DNA from: Amaranthus tricolor
Taxonomy: Eukaryota; Streptophyta; Magnoliopsida; Caryophyllales; Amaranthaceae
Direction: 5' to 3'
DNA: 64,000 nt
Assembly (NCBI RefSeq): GCF_026212465.1
Contig: NC_080059.1
Location: forward strand, 22,902,159 to 22,966,158
Part shown: piece by piece, positions 10,291 through 23,880 of the stretch
Numbering within the stretch: position 1 is the stretch's first letter
Layout: each line of letters starts with the position of its first letter
Notes under the pieces: generated by a model
What the model saw: only the letters and a program-made list of their open reading frames with translations
The model's database searches: none
What the model was told of the DNA's origin: nothing
Program-made: the position numbers and the translations under genes

Positions 10291-12176
10291 TAACCAGACC
10301 CTTACATATATCAGTTGTCATTATTGTTGTGATCTTGTGATGTGCTATGATGGTAAAGCTATGAGGCTTAATTGAACTTGATTAAATAAGCATTAAGGTT
10401 ACCAAGTATATAGTAGCAGTATTGAACTTCTGCAAGTATTGAGAATGTAACTTAATGGCTTAGTAAAGGTAATTAATGAGTAATAATCTTCTATATTGTG
10501 CTTGATTATTATTTTGTAAGCATGATTTAACTATCGCATCATAAGCTTGTTGAGAAAATTGTACTCGGCTTTATCGCTGACAGATTTAATCGGCTGTCAT
10601 CCGTATTATGGATGACAGTATTTTGCAGGAAAAATTAGCTCAGGTTTCGATTTAGGCCGCAACTTTAATTATTCTATCGAGGACTTAGCTTCAATGATTT
10701 TACTTGATGACTATATTGCACTTATGTTTATTTATCGTATTTAAGTAAACCTTATTTTATATTTTCGTAGTTGTAAGATATATTTTTTACTTATGTTTTG
10801 AACGATTTTTTTTATTTCAAATGGTTTTTAGCAGTTCGGCGTTTTACATTTCCGCATTATTTATCTTAAGTATAATTATTAATGTTAATTATGTATCGAG
10901 AGTGCCGCTCCTACAACAATCGTCATATGCTAAAAATTACGTGTTTAGTTGCGATTTTATGGGTTTTTAAGCTTTTTTGGCACTTTCGCGTATAAAGTAG
11001 AGCAAACTTGGTTTGTTTTGCAGGAAACTTAGCACACAACACTATTTGGTATATATTATTGTGTTGAAATGGTTAGAATTGAAAATAATAGTCATATGCT
11101 AGAAATTACGTGTTAAGATGCAATTTTATTGGTTTTTTGAGCTTTTTTGGCACTTTCGCGCATAAATAGCTCAAACTTAATTTGTTTTGCACGAAACTTG
11201 GCACACAACACTATTTGGTATATATTATTGTGTTGAAGTGGTCAGAATTGATAATCATCGTCATATGCTAGATATTACGTGTTAAGTTGCGATTTTATTG
11301 GTTTAAAAGCTTTTTTGTCACTTTCGCACATGAAGTAGCTCAAACTTGGTGGGTTTTGCACAAAACTTTGCACACAACACTATTTGGTATATATTATTGT
11401 GTTGAAGTGGTTAGAATTGAAAATCATCGTCATATGCTAGAAATTACGTGTTAAGTTGCGATTTTATGGGTTTTATGCTTTTTTAACACTTTCGCGTATA
11501 AAGTAGAGCAAACTTGGTTTGTTTTACAAGAAACTTAGCACACAACACTATTTGGTATATATATTATTGTGTTCAAGTGGTTAGAATTGAAAATAATAGT
11601 CATATGCTAGAAATTACGTGTGAAGTTGTGTTTTAATGGTTTTTTAAACTTTTTTGGCATTTTCGCGCATAAAGTAGCTCAAACATGAGTTGTTTAGTAC
11701 GAAACATTGCACACAAAACTATTTTGTATATATTATTGTGTTGAAGTCGTTGGAATTGAAAATAATAATCATATGCTAGAAATTACGTGTTAAGTTGCGA
11801 TTTTATTAGTTTTTATGCTTTTTTGGCACTTTTGCGCATAAAGTAGCTCAAACTTGGTTTGTTTTGCACGAAATTTGGCACACAACACTATTTGGTGTAT
11901 ATTGTTGTGTTGAAGTGGTTAGAATTGAAAATAATAGTTATATGCTAGAAATTACTTGTTAAGTTGCAATTTTATTGGATTTTTAAGCTTTTTTGGCACT
12001 TTCGCGCATAAATAGCACAAACTTGGTGTGTTTTGCACGAAACTTTTCACACAACACTATTTAGTATATACTATTGTGTGGAAGTAGTTAGAATTGAAAA
12101 TCATCTTCATATGCTCGATATTACGTGCTAAGTTGCGATTTTATGGGTTTTTAAGCTTTTTTGGCACTTTCGCACA
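10291..12176 (+). repeat. chimeric unit copy 4 (1,886 bp)
   Basis: The LTR fragment is 10291-10918 and satellite 10919-12176. One T is missing near 11470 (GGGTTTTATGC), which explains the shorter spacing. It keeps GTGATCTTGTG like copies 1 and 6, has CTCCTACAACAATCG at the LTR/satellite junction instead of CTCCTGCTACAATCG, and TTTTTTGTCACTTTCGCAC in one monomer. Confidence 0.93.
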
Positions 12177-14063
12177 TAACCAGACCCTTACATATATCAG
12201 TTGTCATTATTGTTGTGAATTTGTGATGTGCTATGATGGTAAAGCTATGAGGCTTAATTGAACTTGATTAAATAAGCATTAAGGTTACCAAGTATATAGT
12301 AGCAATAATGAACTTCTGCAAGTATTGAGAATGTAACTTAATGGCTTAGTAAAGGTCAATAATGAGTAATAATCTTCTATATTGTGCTTGATGATTATTT
12401 TGTAAGCATGATTTAACTATCGCATCATAAGCTTGTTGAGAAAATTGTACTCGGCTTTATCGCTGACAGATTTAATCGGCTGTCATCCGTATTATGGATG
12501 ACAGTATTTTGCAGGAAAAATTAGCTCAGGTTTCGATTTAGGCCGCAACTTTAATTATTCTATCGAGGACTTAGCTTCAATGATTTTACTTGATGACTAT
12601 ATTGCACTTATGTTTTTTTATCGTATTTAAGTAAACCTTATTTTATATTTTCGTAGTTGTAAGATATATTTTTTACTTATGTTTTGAACGATTTTTTTTA
12701 TTTCAAATGGTTTTTAGCAGTTCGGCGTTTTACATTTCCGCATTATTTATCTTAAGTATAATTATTAATGTTAATTATGTATCGAGAGTGCCGCTCCTGC
12801 TACAATCGTCATATGCTAAAAATTACGTGTTTAGTTGCGATTTTATGGGTTTTTAAGCTTTTTTGGCACTTTCGCGTATAAAGTAGAGCAAACTTGGTTT
12901 GTTTTGCAGGAAACTTAGCACACAACACTATTTGGTATATATTATTGTGTTGAAATGGTTAGAATTGAAAATAATAGTCATATGCTAGAAATTACGTGTT
13001 AAGATGCAATTTTATTGGTTTTTTAAGCTTTTTTGGCACTTTCGCGCATAAATAGCTCAAGCTTAATTTGTTTTGCACGAAACTTGGCACACAACACTAT
13101 TTGGTATATATTATTGTGTTGAAGTGGTCAGAATTGATAATCATCGTCATATGCTAGATATTACGTGTTAAGTTGCGATTTTATTGGTTTAAAAGCTTTT
13201 TTGGCACTTTCGCACATGAAGTAGCTCAAACTTGGTGGGTTTTGCACAAAACTTTGCACACAACACTATTTGGTATATATTATTGTGTTGAAGTGGTTAG
13301 CATTGAAAATCATCGTCATATGCTAGAAATTACGTGTTAAGTTGCGATTTTATGGGTTTTTATTATTTTTTAGCACTTTCGCGTATAAAGTAAAGCAAAC
13401 TTGGTTTGTTTTACAAGAAACTTAGCACACAACACTATTTGGTATATATATTATTGTGTTCAAGTGGTTAGAATTGAAAATAATAGTCATATGCTAGAAA
13501 TTACGTGTGAAGTTGTGTTTTAATGGTTTTTTAAACTTTTTTGGCACTTTCGCGCATAAAGTAGCTCAAACATGAGTTGTTTAGTACGAAACATTGCACA
13601 CAAAACTATTTTGTATATATTATTGTGTTGAAGTCGTTGGAATTGAAAATAATAATCATATGCTAGAAATTACGTGTTAAGTTGCGATTTTATTAGTTTT
13701 TATGCTTTTTTGGCACTTTTGCGCATAAAGTAGCTCAAACTTGGTTTGTTTTGCACGAAATTTGGCACACAACACTATTTGGTGTATATTGTTGTGTTGA
13801 AGTGGTTAGAATTGAAAATAATAGTTATATGCTAGAAATTACTTGTTAAGTTGCAATTTTATTGGATTTTTAAGCTTTTTTGGCACTTTCGCGCATAAAT
13901 AGCACAAACTTGGTGTGTTTTGCACGAAACTTTTCACACAACACTATTTAGTATATACTATTGTGTGGAAGTAGTTAGAATTGAAAATCATCTTCATATG
14001 CTCGATATTACGTGCTAAGTTGCGATTTTATGGGTTTTTAAGCTTTTTTGGCACTTTCGCACA
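12177..14063 (+). repeat. chimeric unit copy 5
   Basis: The LTR fragment is 12177-12804 and satellite 12805-14063. It is an inner-type copy (CGATTTAGG, GTTTAGTTGCG) with GTGAATTTGTG as in copies 2 and 3. Private states include CTCAAGCTTAATTTG, TTAGCATTGAAAATC and TTTTTATTATTTTTTAGC. Confidence 0.93.
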
Positions 14064-15950
14064 TAACCAGACCCTTACATATATCAGTTGTCATTATTGT
14101 TGTGATCTTGTGATGTGCTATGATGGTAAAGCTATGAGGCTTAATTGAACTTGATTAAATAAGCATTAAGGTTACCAAGTATATAGTAGCAGTAATGAAC
14201 TTCTGCAAGTATTGAGAATGTAACTTAATGGCTTAGTAAAGGTCAATAATGAGTAATAATCTTCTATATTGTGCTTGATGATTATTTTGTAAGCATGATT
14301 TAACTATCGCATCATAAGCTTGTTGAGAAAATTGTACTCGACTTTATCGCTGACCGATTTAATCGGCTGTCATCCGTATTATGGATGACAGTATTTTGCA
14401 GGAAAAATTAGCTCAGGTTTCGATTCAGGCCGCAACTTTAATTATTCTATCGAGGACTTAGCTTCAATGATTTTACTTGATGACTATATTGCACTTATGT
14501 TTTTTTATCGTATTTAAGTAAACCTTATTTTATATTTTCGTAGTTGTAAGATATATTTTTTACTTATGTTTTGAACGATTTTTTTTATTTCAAATGGTTT
14601 TTAGCAGTTCGGCGTTTTACATTTCCGCATTATTTATCTTAAGTATAATTATTAATGTTAATTATGTATCGAGAGTGCCGCTCCTGCTACAATCGTCATA
14701 TGCTAAAAATTACGTGTTAAGTTGCGATTTTATGGGTTTTTTAGCTTTTTTGGCACTTTCTCGTATAAAGTAGAGCAAACTTGGTTTGTTTTGCAGGAAA
14801 CTTAGCACACAACACTATTTGGTATATATTATTGTGTTGAAATGGTTAGAATTGAAAATAATAGTCATATGCTAGAAATTACGTGTTAAGATGCAATTTT
14901 ATTGGTTTTTTAAGCTTTTTTGGTACTTTCGCGCATAAATAGCTCAAACTTAATTTGTTTTGCACGAAACTTGGCACACAACACTATTTGGTATATATTA
15001 TTGTGTTGAAGTGGTTAGAATTGATAATCATCGTCATACGCTAGATATTACGTGTTAAGTTGCGATTTTATTGGTTTATAAGCTTTTTTGGCACTTTCGC
15101 ACATGAAGTAGCTCAAACTTGGTGGGTTTTGCACAAAACTTTGCACACAACACTATTTGGTATATATTATTGTGTTGAAGTAGTTAGAATTGAAAATCAT
15201 CGTCATATGCTAGAAATTACGTGTTAAGTTGCGATTTTATGGGTTTTTATGCTTTTTTGACACTTTCGCATATAAAGTAGAGCAAACTTGGTTTGTTTTG
15301 CAAGAAACTTAGCACACAACACTATTTGGTATATATATTATTTTGTTGAAGTGGTTAGAATTGAAAATAATAGTCATATGCTAGAAATTACGTGTTAAGT
15401 TGTGTTTTAATGGTTTTTTAAACTTTTTTGGCACTTTCACGCATAAAGTAGCTCAAACATGAGTTGTTTAATACGAAACATTGCACACAAAACTATTTTG
15501 TATATATTATTATGTTGAAGTCGTTGGAATTGAAAATAATAATCATATGCTAGAAATTACGTGTTAAGTTGCGATTTTATTGGTTTTTATGCTTTTTTGG
15601 CACTTTTGCGCATAAAGTAGCTCAAACTTGGTTTGTTTTGCACGAAATTTGGCACTCAACACTATTTGGTGTATATTGTTGTGTTGAAGTGGTTAGAGTT
15701 GAAAATAATAGTTATATGCTAGAAATTACTTGTTAAGTTGCAATTTTATTGGTTTTTTAAGCTTTTTTGGCACTTTCGCGCATAAATAGCACAAACTTGG
15801 TGTGTTTTGCACGAAACTTTACACACAACACTATTTAGTATATACTATTGTGTTGAAGTAGTTAGAATTGAAAATCATCTTCATATGCTCGATATTACGT
15901 GCTAAGTTGCGATTTTATGGGTTTTTAAGCTTTTTTGGCACTTTTGCACA
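14064..15950 (+). repeat. chimeric unit copy 6 (last copy, passes into plain satellite)
   Basis: The LTR fragment is 14064-14691 and satellite 14692-15950. It shares CGATTCAGG, GTTAAGTTGCG, GTGTTAAGTTGTG and TTATTGGTTTTTATG with copy 1 against copies 2-5. Its right end reads TTTTGCACATAAAGTTGC, the unrearranged satellite, whereas every other copy switches there to TAACCAGACCC. It therefore holds the pre-duplication right breakpoint. Confidence 0.93.
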
Positions 15951-16999
15951 TAAAGTTGCTTAAACTTGGTTTGTTTTGCACGAAACATGGCACACAACAC
16001 AATTTGGTATATATGATTGTCTTGAAGTGGTTAGAATTGAAAATAATAGTCATATGCTAGAAATTACATGTTGAGATGCAATTTTATTGGTTTTTTAAGC
16101 TTTTTCGGCACTTTCGCGCATAAATAGCTCAAACTTGGTTTGTTTTGCACGAAACTTGGCACACAATACTATTTGGTATATATTATTGTGTTGAAGTGGT
16201 TAGAATTAGAAATCGTAGTGATATGCTAGAAATTACTTGTTAAGTTGCGATTTTATGCATTTTTTAAGCTTTTTTGGCACTTTTGCGCATAAAGTAGCTC
16301 AAACATGATTTGTTTTGCATGAAACATGGCACACAACACTATTTGGTATATATTATTGTGGTGAAGTGGTTAGAATTTAAAATAAAATTCATATGCTAGA
16401 AATTACGTGTTAAGTTGCGATTTTATGGGTTTTAATCTTTTTTGGTACTTTCGCGCATAAAGTTGCTCAAACATGATTTGTTTAGCACGAAACTTTGCAC
16501 ACATAACTATTTGGTATATATTATTGTGTTGAAGTGGTTGGAATTGAAAATAATAGTCATATGCTAGAAATTACGTGTTAAGTTGCGATTTTATTGGTTT
16601 TTAAGCTTTTTTTGGCACTTTTGCGCATAAAGTAGCTCAAACTTGGTTTGTGTTGCACGAAATATGGCACACAACACTATTTGGTTTATATGATTGTGTT
16701 GAAGTGGTTAGAATTGAAAATAATAGTCATATGCTAGAAATTACGTGTTAAGTTGCAATTTTATTGGTTTTTTAAGCTTTTTTGGCACTTTCGCGCATAA
16801 ATAGCACAAACTTGGTGTGTTTTGTACGAAAGTTTACACACAACACTATTTAGTATATACTATTGTGTTGAAGTGGTTAGAATTGATAATCATAGTCATA
16901 TGCTAGAAATTACGTGCTAAGTTATTCTTTTATGGGTTTGTGAGCTTTTTTGGCACTTTCGCGCAAAAAGTAGCTCGAACTTGGTTTGTTTTGCACGAA

Positions 17000-18353
17000 A
17001 CATGGCACACAATACTATTTGGTATATATTATTGTGTTGAAGTGGTTAGAATTAGAAATCGTAGTGATATGCTAGAAATTACGTGTTAAGTTACGATTTT
17101 ATTTATTTTTTAAGCTTTTTTAGCACTTTCGCGCATAAAGAAGCTCAAACATGATTTGTTTTGCATGAAACATGGCACACAACACTATTTGGTATATATT
17201 ATTGTGTTGAAGTGGTTAGAATTGAAAATAAAACTCATATGTTAGAAATTACGTGTTAAGTTGCGATTTTATTGGGTTTTATGCTTTTTTGGCACTTTCG
17301 CGCATAAAGTAGCTTAAGCTTGGTTTGTTTTGCACGAAATATGGCACACAACACAATTTGGTATATATGATTGTCTTGAAGTGGTTAGAATTTAAAATAA
17401 TAGTCATATGCTAGAAATTACATGTTGAGATGCAATTTTATTGGTTTTTTACGCTTTTTTGGCACTTTCGCGCATAAATAGCTCAAACTTGATTTGTTTT
17501 GCACGAAACATGGCACACAAAAATATTTGGCATATATTATTGTGTTGAAGTTGTTAGAATTGAAAATCAAAGTCATATGCTAGAAATTACGTGCTAAGTT
17601 ACGATTTTATGGGTTTGTAAGCTTTTTTGGCACTGTCGCGCATAAAGTTGCTCAAACTTGGTTTGTTTTGCACGAAACTTGGCACACAATACTATTTGGT
17701 ATATATTATTGTGTTGAAGTGGTTAGAATTAGAAATCGTAGTGATATGCTAGAAATTACGTGTTAAGTTACGATTTTATATATTTTTTAAGCTTTTTTAG
17801 CACTTTCGCGCATAAAGAAGCTCAAACATGATTTGTTTTGCATGAAACATGGCACACAACACTATTTGGTATATATTATTGTGTTGAAGTGGTTAGAATT
17901 GAAAATAAAACTCATATGCTAGAAATTACGTGTTAAGTTGCGATTTTATTGGGTTTTAAGCTTTTTTGGCACTTTCGCGCATAAAGTAGCTTAAACTTGG
18001 TTTGTTTTGCACGAAATATGGCACACAACACAATTTGGTATATATGATTGTCTTGAAGTTGTTAGAATTGAAAATAATAGTCATATGCTAGAAATTACAT
18101 GTTGAGATGCAATTTTATTGGTTTTTTAAGCTTTTTTGGCACTTTCGCGCATAAATAGCTCAAACTTGATTTGTTTTGCACGAAACATGGCACACAAAAA
18201 TATTTGGCATATATTATTGTGTTGAAGTTGTTAGAATTGAAAATCAAAGTCATATGCTAGAAATTACGTGCTAAGTTACAATTTTATGGGTTTGTATGCT
18301 TTTTTGGCACTGTCGCGCATAAAGTTGCTCAAACTTGGTTTGTTTTGCACGAA
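17000..18353 (+). repeat. 4-mer higher-order repeat, period 677 bp, two copies
   Basis: Distinctive variants recur 677 bp apart: GTTAAGTTACGATTTTAT at 17085 and 17762, and ACACAATTTGG at 17351 and 18028. The flanking order of four monomer variants is the same in both units (about 17000-17676 and 17677-18353). A third, partial reappearance of the first variant near 18607 is 845 bp (five monomers) further on, so register changes there. Confidence 0.8.
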
Positions 18354-18429
18354 ACTTGGCACTCAACACTATTTAGTATATACTATTGTGTTGAAGTGGT
18401 TAGAATTGAAAATCATAGTCATATGCTAG

Positions 18430-21400
18430 AAATTACGTGCTAAGTTACGCTTTTATGGGTTTGTGAGCTTTTTTGGCACTTTCGCGCAAAAAGTAGCTCG
18501 AACTTGGTTTGTTTTGCACGAAACATGGCACACAATACTATTTGGTATATGTTATTTTGTTGAAGTGGTTAGAATTAGAAATCGTAGTGATATGCTAGAA
18601 ATTACGTGTTAAGTTACGATTTTATGTATTTTTTAAGCTTTTTTGGCACTTTCGCGCATAAAGAAGCTCAAACATGATTTGTTTTGCATGAAACATGGCA
18701 CACAACACTATTTGGTATATATTATTGTGTTGAAGTGGTTAGAATTGAAAATAAAACTCATATGCTAGAATTTACGTGTTAAGTTGCGATTTTATGGGTT
18801 TTTAAGCTTTTTTGGCACTTTCGCGCATAAAGTAGCTCAAACTTGATTTGTTTTGCATGAAACTTAGCACACAACTCTATCTGGTATATATTATTGTGTT
18901 GAAGTGGTTTGAATTCAAAGTAATAGTCATATGCTAGAAATTACGTGTTAAGTTGCGATTTTATGGGTTTTTAAGCTTTTTAGGCACTTTCGCGCATAAA
19001 GTAGCTCACTCAAACTTGATTTTTTTTGCATGAAACTTTGCACACAAAACTATTTGGTATATATTGTTGTGTTGAGGTGGTTAGAATTGAAAATCATCGT
19101 CATATGCTAGAAATTACGTGTTAAGTTTCGATTTTCATGGGTTTAGAAGCTTTTTTGGCACTTTCGCACATAAAGTAGCTCATACATGGTGTTTTGCACA
19201 AAACTTTGCACACAACACTATTTGGTATATATTATTGTGTTGAAGTGGTTAGAATTGAAAAATCATCGTCATATGCTAGAAATTACGTGTTAAGTTGCGT
19301 TTTTATGGGTTTTTATGCTTTTTTGTCACTTTCGCACATAAAGTAGCTCAAACTTGGTTTGTTTTGCACGAAATATGGAACACAACACTATTTGATATAT
19401 ATGATTGTCTTGAAGTGGTTAGAAATGAAAATAATAGTCATATGCTAGAAATTACGTGTTGAGATGCAATTTTATTGGTTTTTTAAGCTTTTTTGGCACT
19501 TTCGCGCATAAATAGCTCAAACTTGATTTGTTTTACACGAAACATGGCACACAAAAATATTTGGTATATATTATTTTGTTGAAGTTGTTAGAATTGAAAA
19601 TCAAAGTCATATGCTAGAAATTACGTGCTAAGTTACGATTTTATGGGTTTGTAAGCTTTTTTTGGCACTGTCGCGCATAAAGTTGCTCAAACTTGGTTTG
19701 TTTTGCACGAAACTTGGCACACAATACTATTTGGTATATATTATTGTGTTGAAGTGGTTAGAATTAGAAATCGTAGTAATATGCTAGAAATTACGTGTTA
19801 AGTTGCGATTTTATGGGTTTTAAGCTTTTTTGGTACTTTCGCGCATAAAGTAGTTCAAACATGATTTGTTTAGCACGAAACTTTGCACACATAACTATTT
19901 GGTATATATTATTGTGTTGAAGTGGTTGGAATTGAAAATAATAGTCATATGTTAGAAATTACGTGTTAAGTTGCGATTTTACTGGTTTTTAAGCTTTTTT
20001 GGCACTTTTGCACATAAAGTAGCTCAAACTTGGTTTGTTTTGCACGAAATATGGCACACAACACTATTTGGTTTATATGATTGTGTTGAAGTGGTTAGAA
20101 TTGAAAATGATAGTCATATGCTAGAAATTACGTGTTAAGTTGCAATTTTATTTGTTTTTTAAGCTTTTTTGGCACTTTCGAGCATAAATAGCACAAACTT
20201 GGTGTGTTTTGCACGTAACTTTACACACAACACTATTTAGTATATACTATTGTCTTGAAGTGGTTAGAATTGAAAATCATAGTCATATGCTAGAAATTAC
20301 GTGCTAAGTTACGCTTTTTTGGGTTTGTGAGCTTTTTTGGCACTTTCGCGCAATAAGTAGCTCGAACTTGGTTTGTTTTGCACGAAATATGGCACACAAT
20401 ACTATTTGGTATATATTACTGTGTTGAAGTGGTTAGGATTAGAAATCGTAGTGATATGCTAGAAATTACGTGTTAAGTTGCGATTTTAGGTAATTTTTAA
20501 GCTTTTTTGGCACTTTCGCGCATAAAGAAGCTCAAACATGATTTGTTTTGCATGAAACATGGCACACAACACTATTTGGTATATATTATTGTGTTGAAGT
20601 GGTTAGAATTGAAAATAAAAGTCATATGCTAGAAATTACGTGTTAAGTTGCGATTTTATGGGTTTTTAAGCTTTTTTGGCACTTTCGCGCATAAAGTAGC
20701 TCAAACTTGATTTTGTTTTGCATGAAACTTAGCACACAACTCTATCTGGTATATATTATTGTGTTGAACTGGTTAGAATTCAAAGTAATAGTCATATGCT
20801 AGAAATTACGTGTTAAGTTGCGATTTTATGGGTTTTTAAGCTTTTTAGGCACTTTCGCGCATAAAGTAGCTCAAACTTGATTTGTTTTGCATGAAACTTT
20901 GGACACAACATTATTTGGTATATATTCTTTTGTTGAGGTGGTTAGAATTGAAAATCATCATCATATGCTAGAAATTACGTGCTAAGTTACGCTTTTATGG
21001 GTTTGTGAGCTTTTTTGGCACTTTCGCGCAAAAAGTAGCTCGAACTTGGTTTGTTTTGCACGAAAACATGGCACACAATACTATTTGGTATATGTTATTG
21101 TGTTGAAGTGGTTAGAATTAGAAATCGTAGTGATATGCTAGAAATTACGTGTTAAGTTACGATTTTATGTATTTTTTAAGCTTTTTTGGCACTTTCGCGC
21201 ATAAAGAAGCTCAAACATGATTTGTTTTGCATGAAACATGGCACACAACACTATTTGGTATATATTATTGTGTTGAAGTGGTTAGAATTGAAAATAAAAC
21301 TCATATGCTAGAATTTACGTGTTAAGTTGCGATTTTATGGGTTTTTAAGCTTTTTTGGCACTTTCGCGCATAAAGTAGCTCAAACTTGATTTGTTTTGCA

Positions 21401-23513
21401 TGAAACTTAGCACACAACTCTATCTGGTATATATTATTGTGTTGAAGTGGTTAGAATTCAAAGTAATAGTCATATGCTAGAAATTACGTGTTAAGTTGCG
21501 ATTTTATGGGTTTTTAAGCTTTTTAGGCACTTTCGCGCATAAAGTAGCTCACTCAAACTTGATTTTTTTTGCATGAAACTTTGCACACAAAACTATTTGG
21601 TATATATTGTTGTGTTGAGGTGGTTAGAATTGAAAATCATCGTCATATGCTAGAAATTACGTGTTAAGTTTCGATTTTATGGGTTTAGAAGCTTTTTTGG
21701 CACTTTCGCACATAAAGTAGCTCATACATGGTGTTTTGCACAAAACTTTGCACACAACACTATTTGGTATATATTATTGTGTTGAAGTGGTTAGAATTGA
21801 AAATCATCGTCATATGCTAGAAATTACGTGTTAAGTTGCGTTTTTATGGGTTTTTATGCTTTTTTGTCACTTTCGCACATAAAGTAGCTCAAACTTGGTT
21901 TGTTTTTGCACGAAATATGGCACACAACACTATTTGATATATATGATTGTCTTGAAGTGGTTAGAAATGAAAATAATAGTCATATGCTAGAAATTACGTG
22001 TTGAGATGCAATTTTATTGGTTTTTTAAGCTTTTTTGGCACTTTCGCGCATAAATAGCTCAAACTTGATTTGTTTTACACGAAACATGGCACACAAAAAT
22101 ATTTGGTATATATTATTTTGTTGAAGTTGTTAGAATTGAAAATCAAAGTCATATGCTAGAAATTACGTGCTAAGTTACGATTTTATGGGTTTGTAAGCTT
22201 TTTTGGCACTGTCGCGCATAAAGTTGCTCAAACTTGGTTTGTTTTGCACGAAACTTGGCACACAATACTATTTGGTATATATTATTGTGTTGAAGTGGTT
22301 AGAATTAGAAATCGTAGTAATATGCTAGAAATTACGTGTTAAGTTGCGATTTTATGGGTTTTAAGCTTTTTTGGTACTTTCGCGCATAAAGTAGCTCAAA
22401 CATGATTTGTTTAGCACGAAACTTTGCACACATAACTATTTGGTATATATTATTGTGTTGAAGTGGTTGGAATTGAAAATAATAGTCATATGTTAGAAAT
22501 TACGTGTTAAGTTGCGATTTTACTGGTTTTTAAGCTTTTTTGGCACTTTTTGCACATAAAGTAGCTCAAACTTGGTTTGTTTTGCACGAAATATGGCACA
22601 CAACACTATTTGGTTTATATGATTGTGTTGAAGTGGTTAGAATTGAAAATGATAGTCATATGCTAGAAATTACGTGTTAAGTTGCAATTTTATTTGTTTT
22701 TTAAGCTTTTTTGGCACTTTCGAGCATAAATAGCACAAACTTGGTGTGTTTTGCACGTAACTTTTACACACAACACTATTTAGTATATACTATTGTCTTG
22801 AAGTGGTTAGAATTGAAAATCATAGTCATATGCTAGAAATTACGTGCTAAGTTACGCTTTTTTGGGTTTGTGAGCTTTTTTTGGCACTTTCGCGCAATAA
22901 GTAGCTCGAACTTGGTTTGTTTTGCACGAAATATGGCACACAATACTATTTGGTATATATTACTGTGTTGAAGTGGTTAGGATTAGAAATCGTAGTGATA
23001 TGCTAGAAAATTACGTGTTAAGTTGCGATTTTAGGTAATTTTTAAGCTTTTTTGGCACTTTCGCGCATAAAGAAGCTCAAACATGATTTGTTTTGCATGA
23101 AACATGGCACACAACACTATTTGGTATATATTATTGTGTTGAAGTGGTTAGAATTGAAAATAAAAGTCATATGCTAGAAATTACGTGTTAAGTTGCGATT
23201 TTATGGGTTTTTAAGCTTTTTTGGCACTTTCGCGCATAAAGTAGCTGAAACTTGATTTGTTTTGCATGAAACTTAGCACACAACTCTATCTGGTATATAT
23301 TATTGTGTTGAACTGGTTAGAATTCAAAGTAATAGTCATATGCTAGAAATTACGTGTTAAGTTGCGATTTTATGGGTTTTTAAGCTTTTTAGGCACTTTC
23401 GCGCATAAAGTAGCTCAAACTTGATTTGTTTTGCATGAAACTTTGCACACAAATTATTTGGTATATATTCTTTTGTTGAGGTGGTTAGAATTGAAAATCA
23501 TCATCATATGCTA
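18430..23513 (+). repeat. 15-mer higher-order repeat, period 2,542 bp, two copies
   Basis: AAATTACGTGCTAAGTTACGC starts at 18430 and 20972 (quoted to its first 18 bases: AAATTACGTGCTAAGTTA). Other markers keep the same offset: TTCGCGCAAAAAGTAGC at 18481 and 21023, AAATATGG at 19371 and 21913. After 23513 the second copy reads GTTAAGTTTCGAATT where the first passes into the start of the second. The two copies are nearly identical, differing largely by lengths of A or T runs, so the duplication is recent. Confidence 0.88.
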
Positions 23514-23880
23514 GAAATTACGTGTTAAGTTTCGAATTTATGGGTTTAGAAGCTTTTTTGGCACTTTCGCACATAAAGTAGCTCATACTTGGTGTGTTTT
23601 GCACAAAACTTTGCACACAACACTATTTGGTATATATTATTATGTTGAAGTGGTTAGAATTTAAAATCATCGTCATATGCTAGACATTACGTGTTAAGTT
23701 GCGATTTTATGGGTTTTTATGCTTTTTTGGCACTTTCACACATAAAGTAGCTCAAACTTGGTTTGTATTGCACGAAACTTTGCACACAAAACTATTTGGT
23801 ATATATTATTGTGTTGAAGTTGTTAGAATTGAAAATCATAGTCATATGCTAGAAATTACATGTTAAGTTGCGATTTTATG

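Larger units (their letters stand above)
4630..15950 (+). repeat. six tandem copies of a 1,887-bp LTR-satellite chimeric unit
   Basis: The marker TAACCAGACCC starts at 4630, 6517, 8404, 10291, 12177 and 14064, giving spacings of 1887, 1887, 1887, 1886 and 1887. At 15951, exactly 1,887 after the sixth, the array does not return to LTR sequence but runs on as ordinary satellite. Each unit is 628 bp of LTR 3' end plus about 1,259 bp of satellite (about 7.5 monomers). Copies differ by scattered single bases. The first copy is the real end of the 3' LTR; the other five are amplified. Tandem duplication followed by unequal exchange is the simplest explanation. An assembly artefact cannot be excluded without long reads, but distinct private variants in most copies argue against simple duplication in silico. 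Confidence 0.95.
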
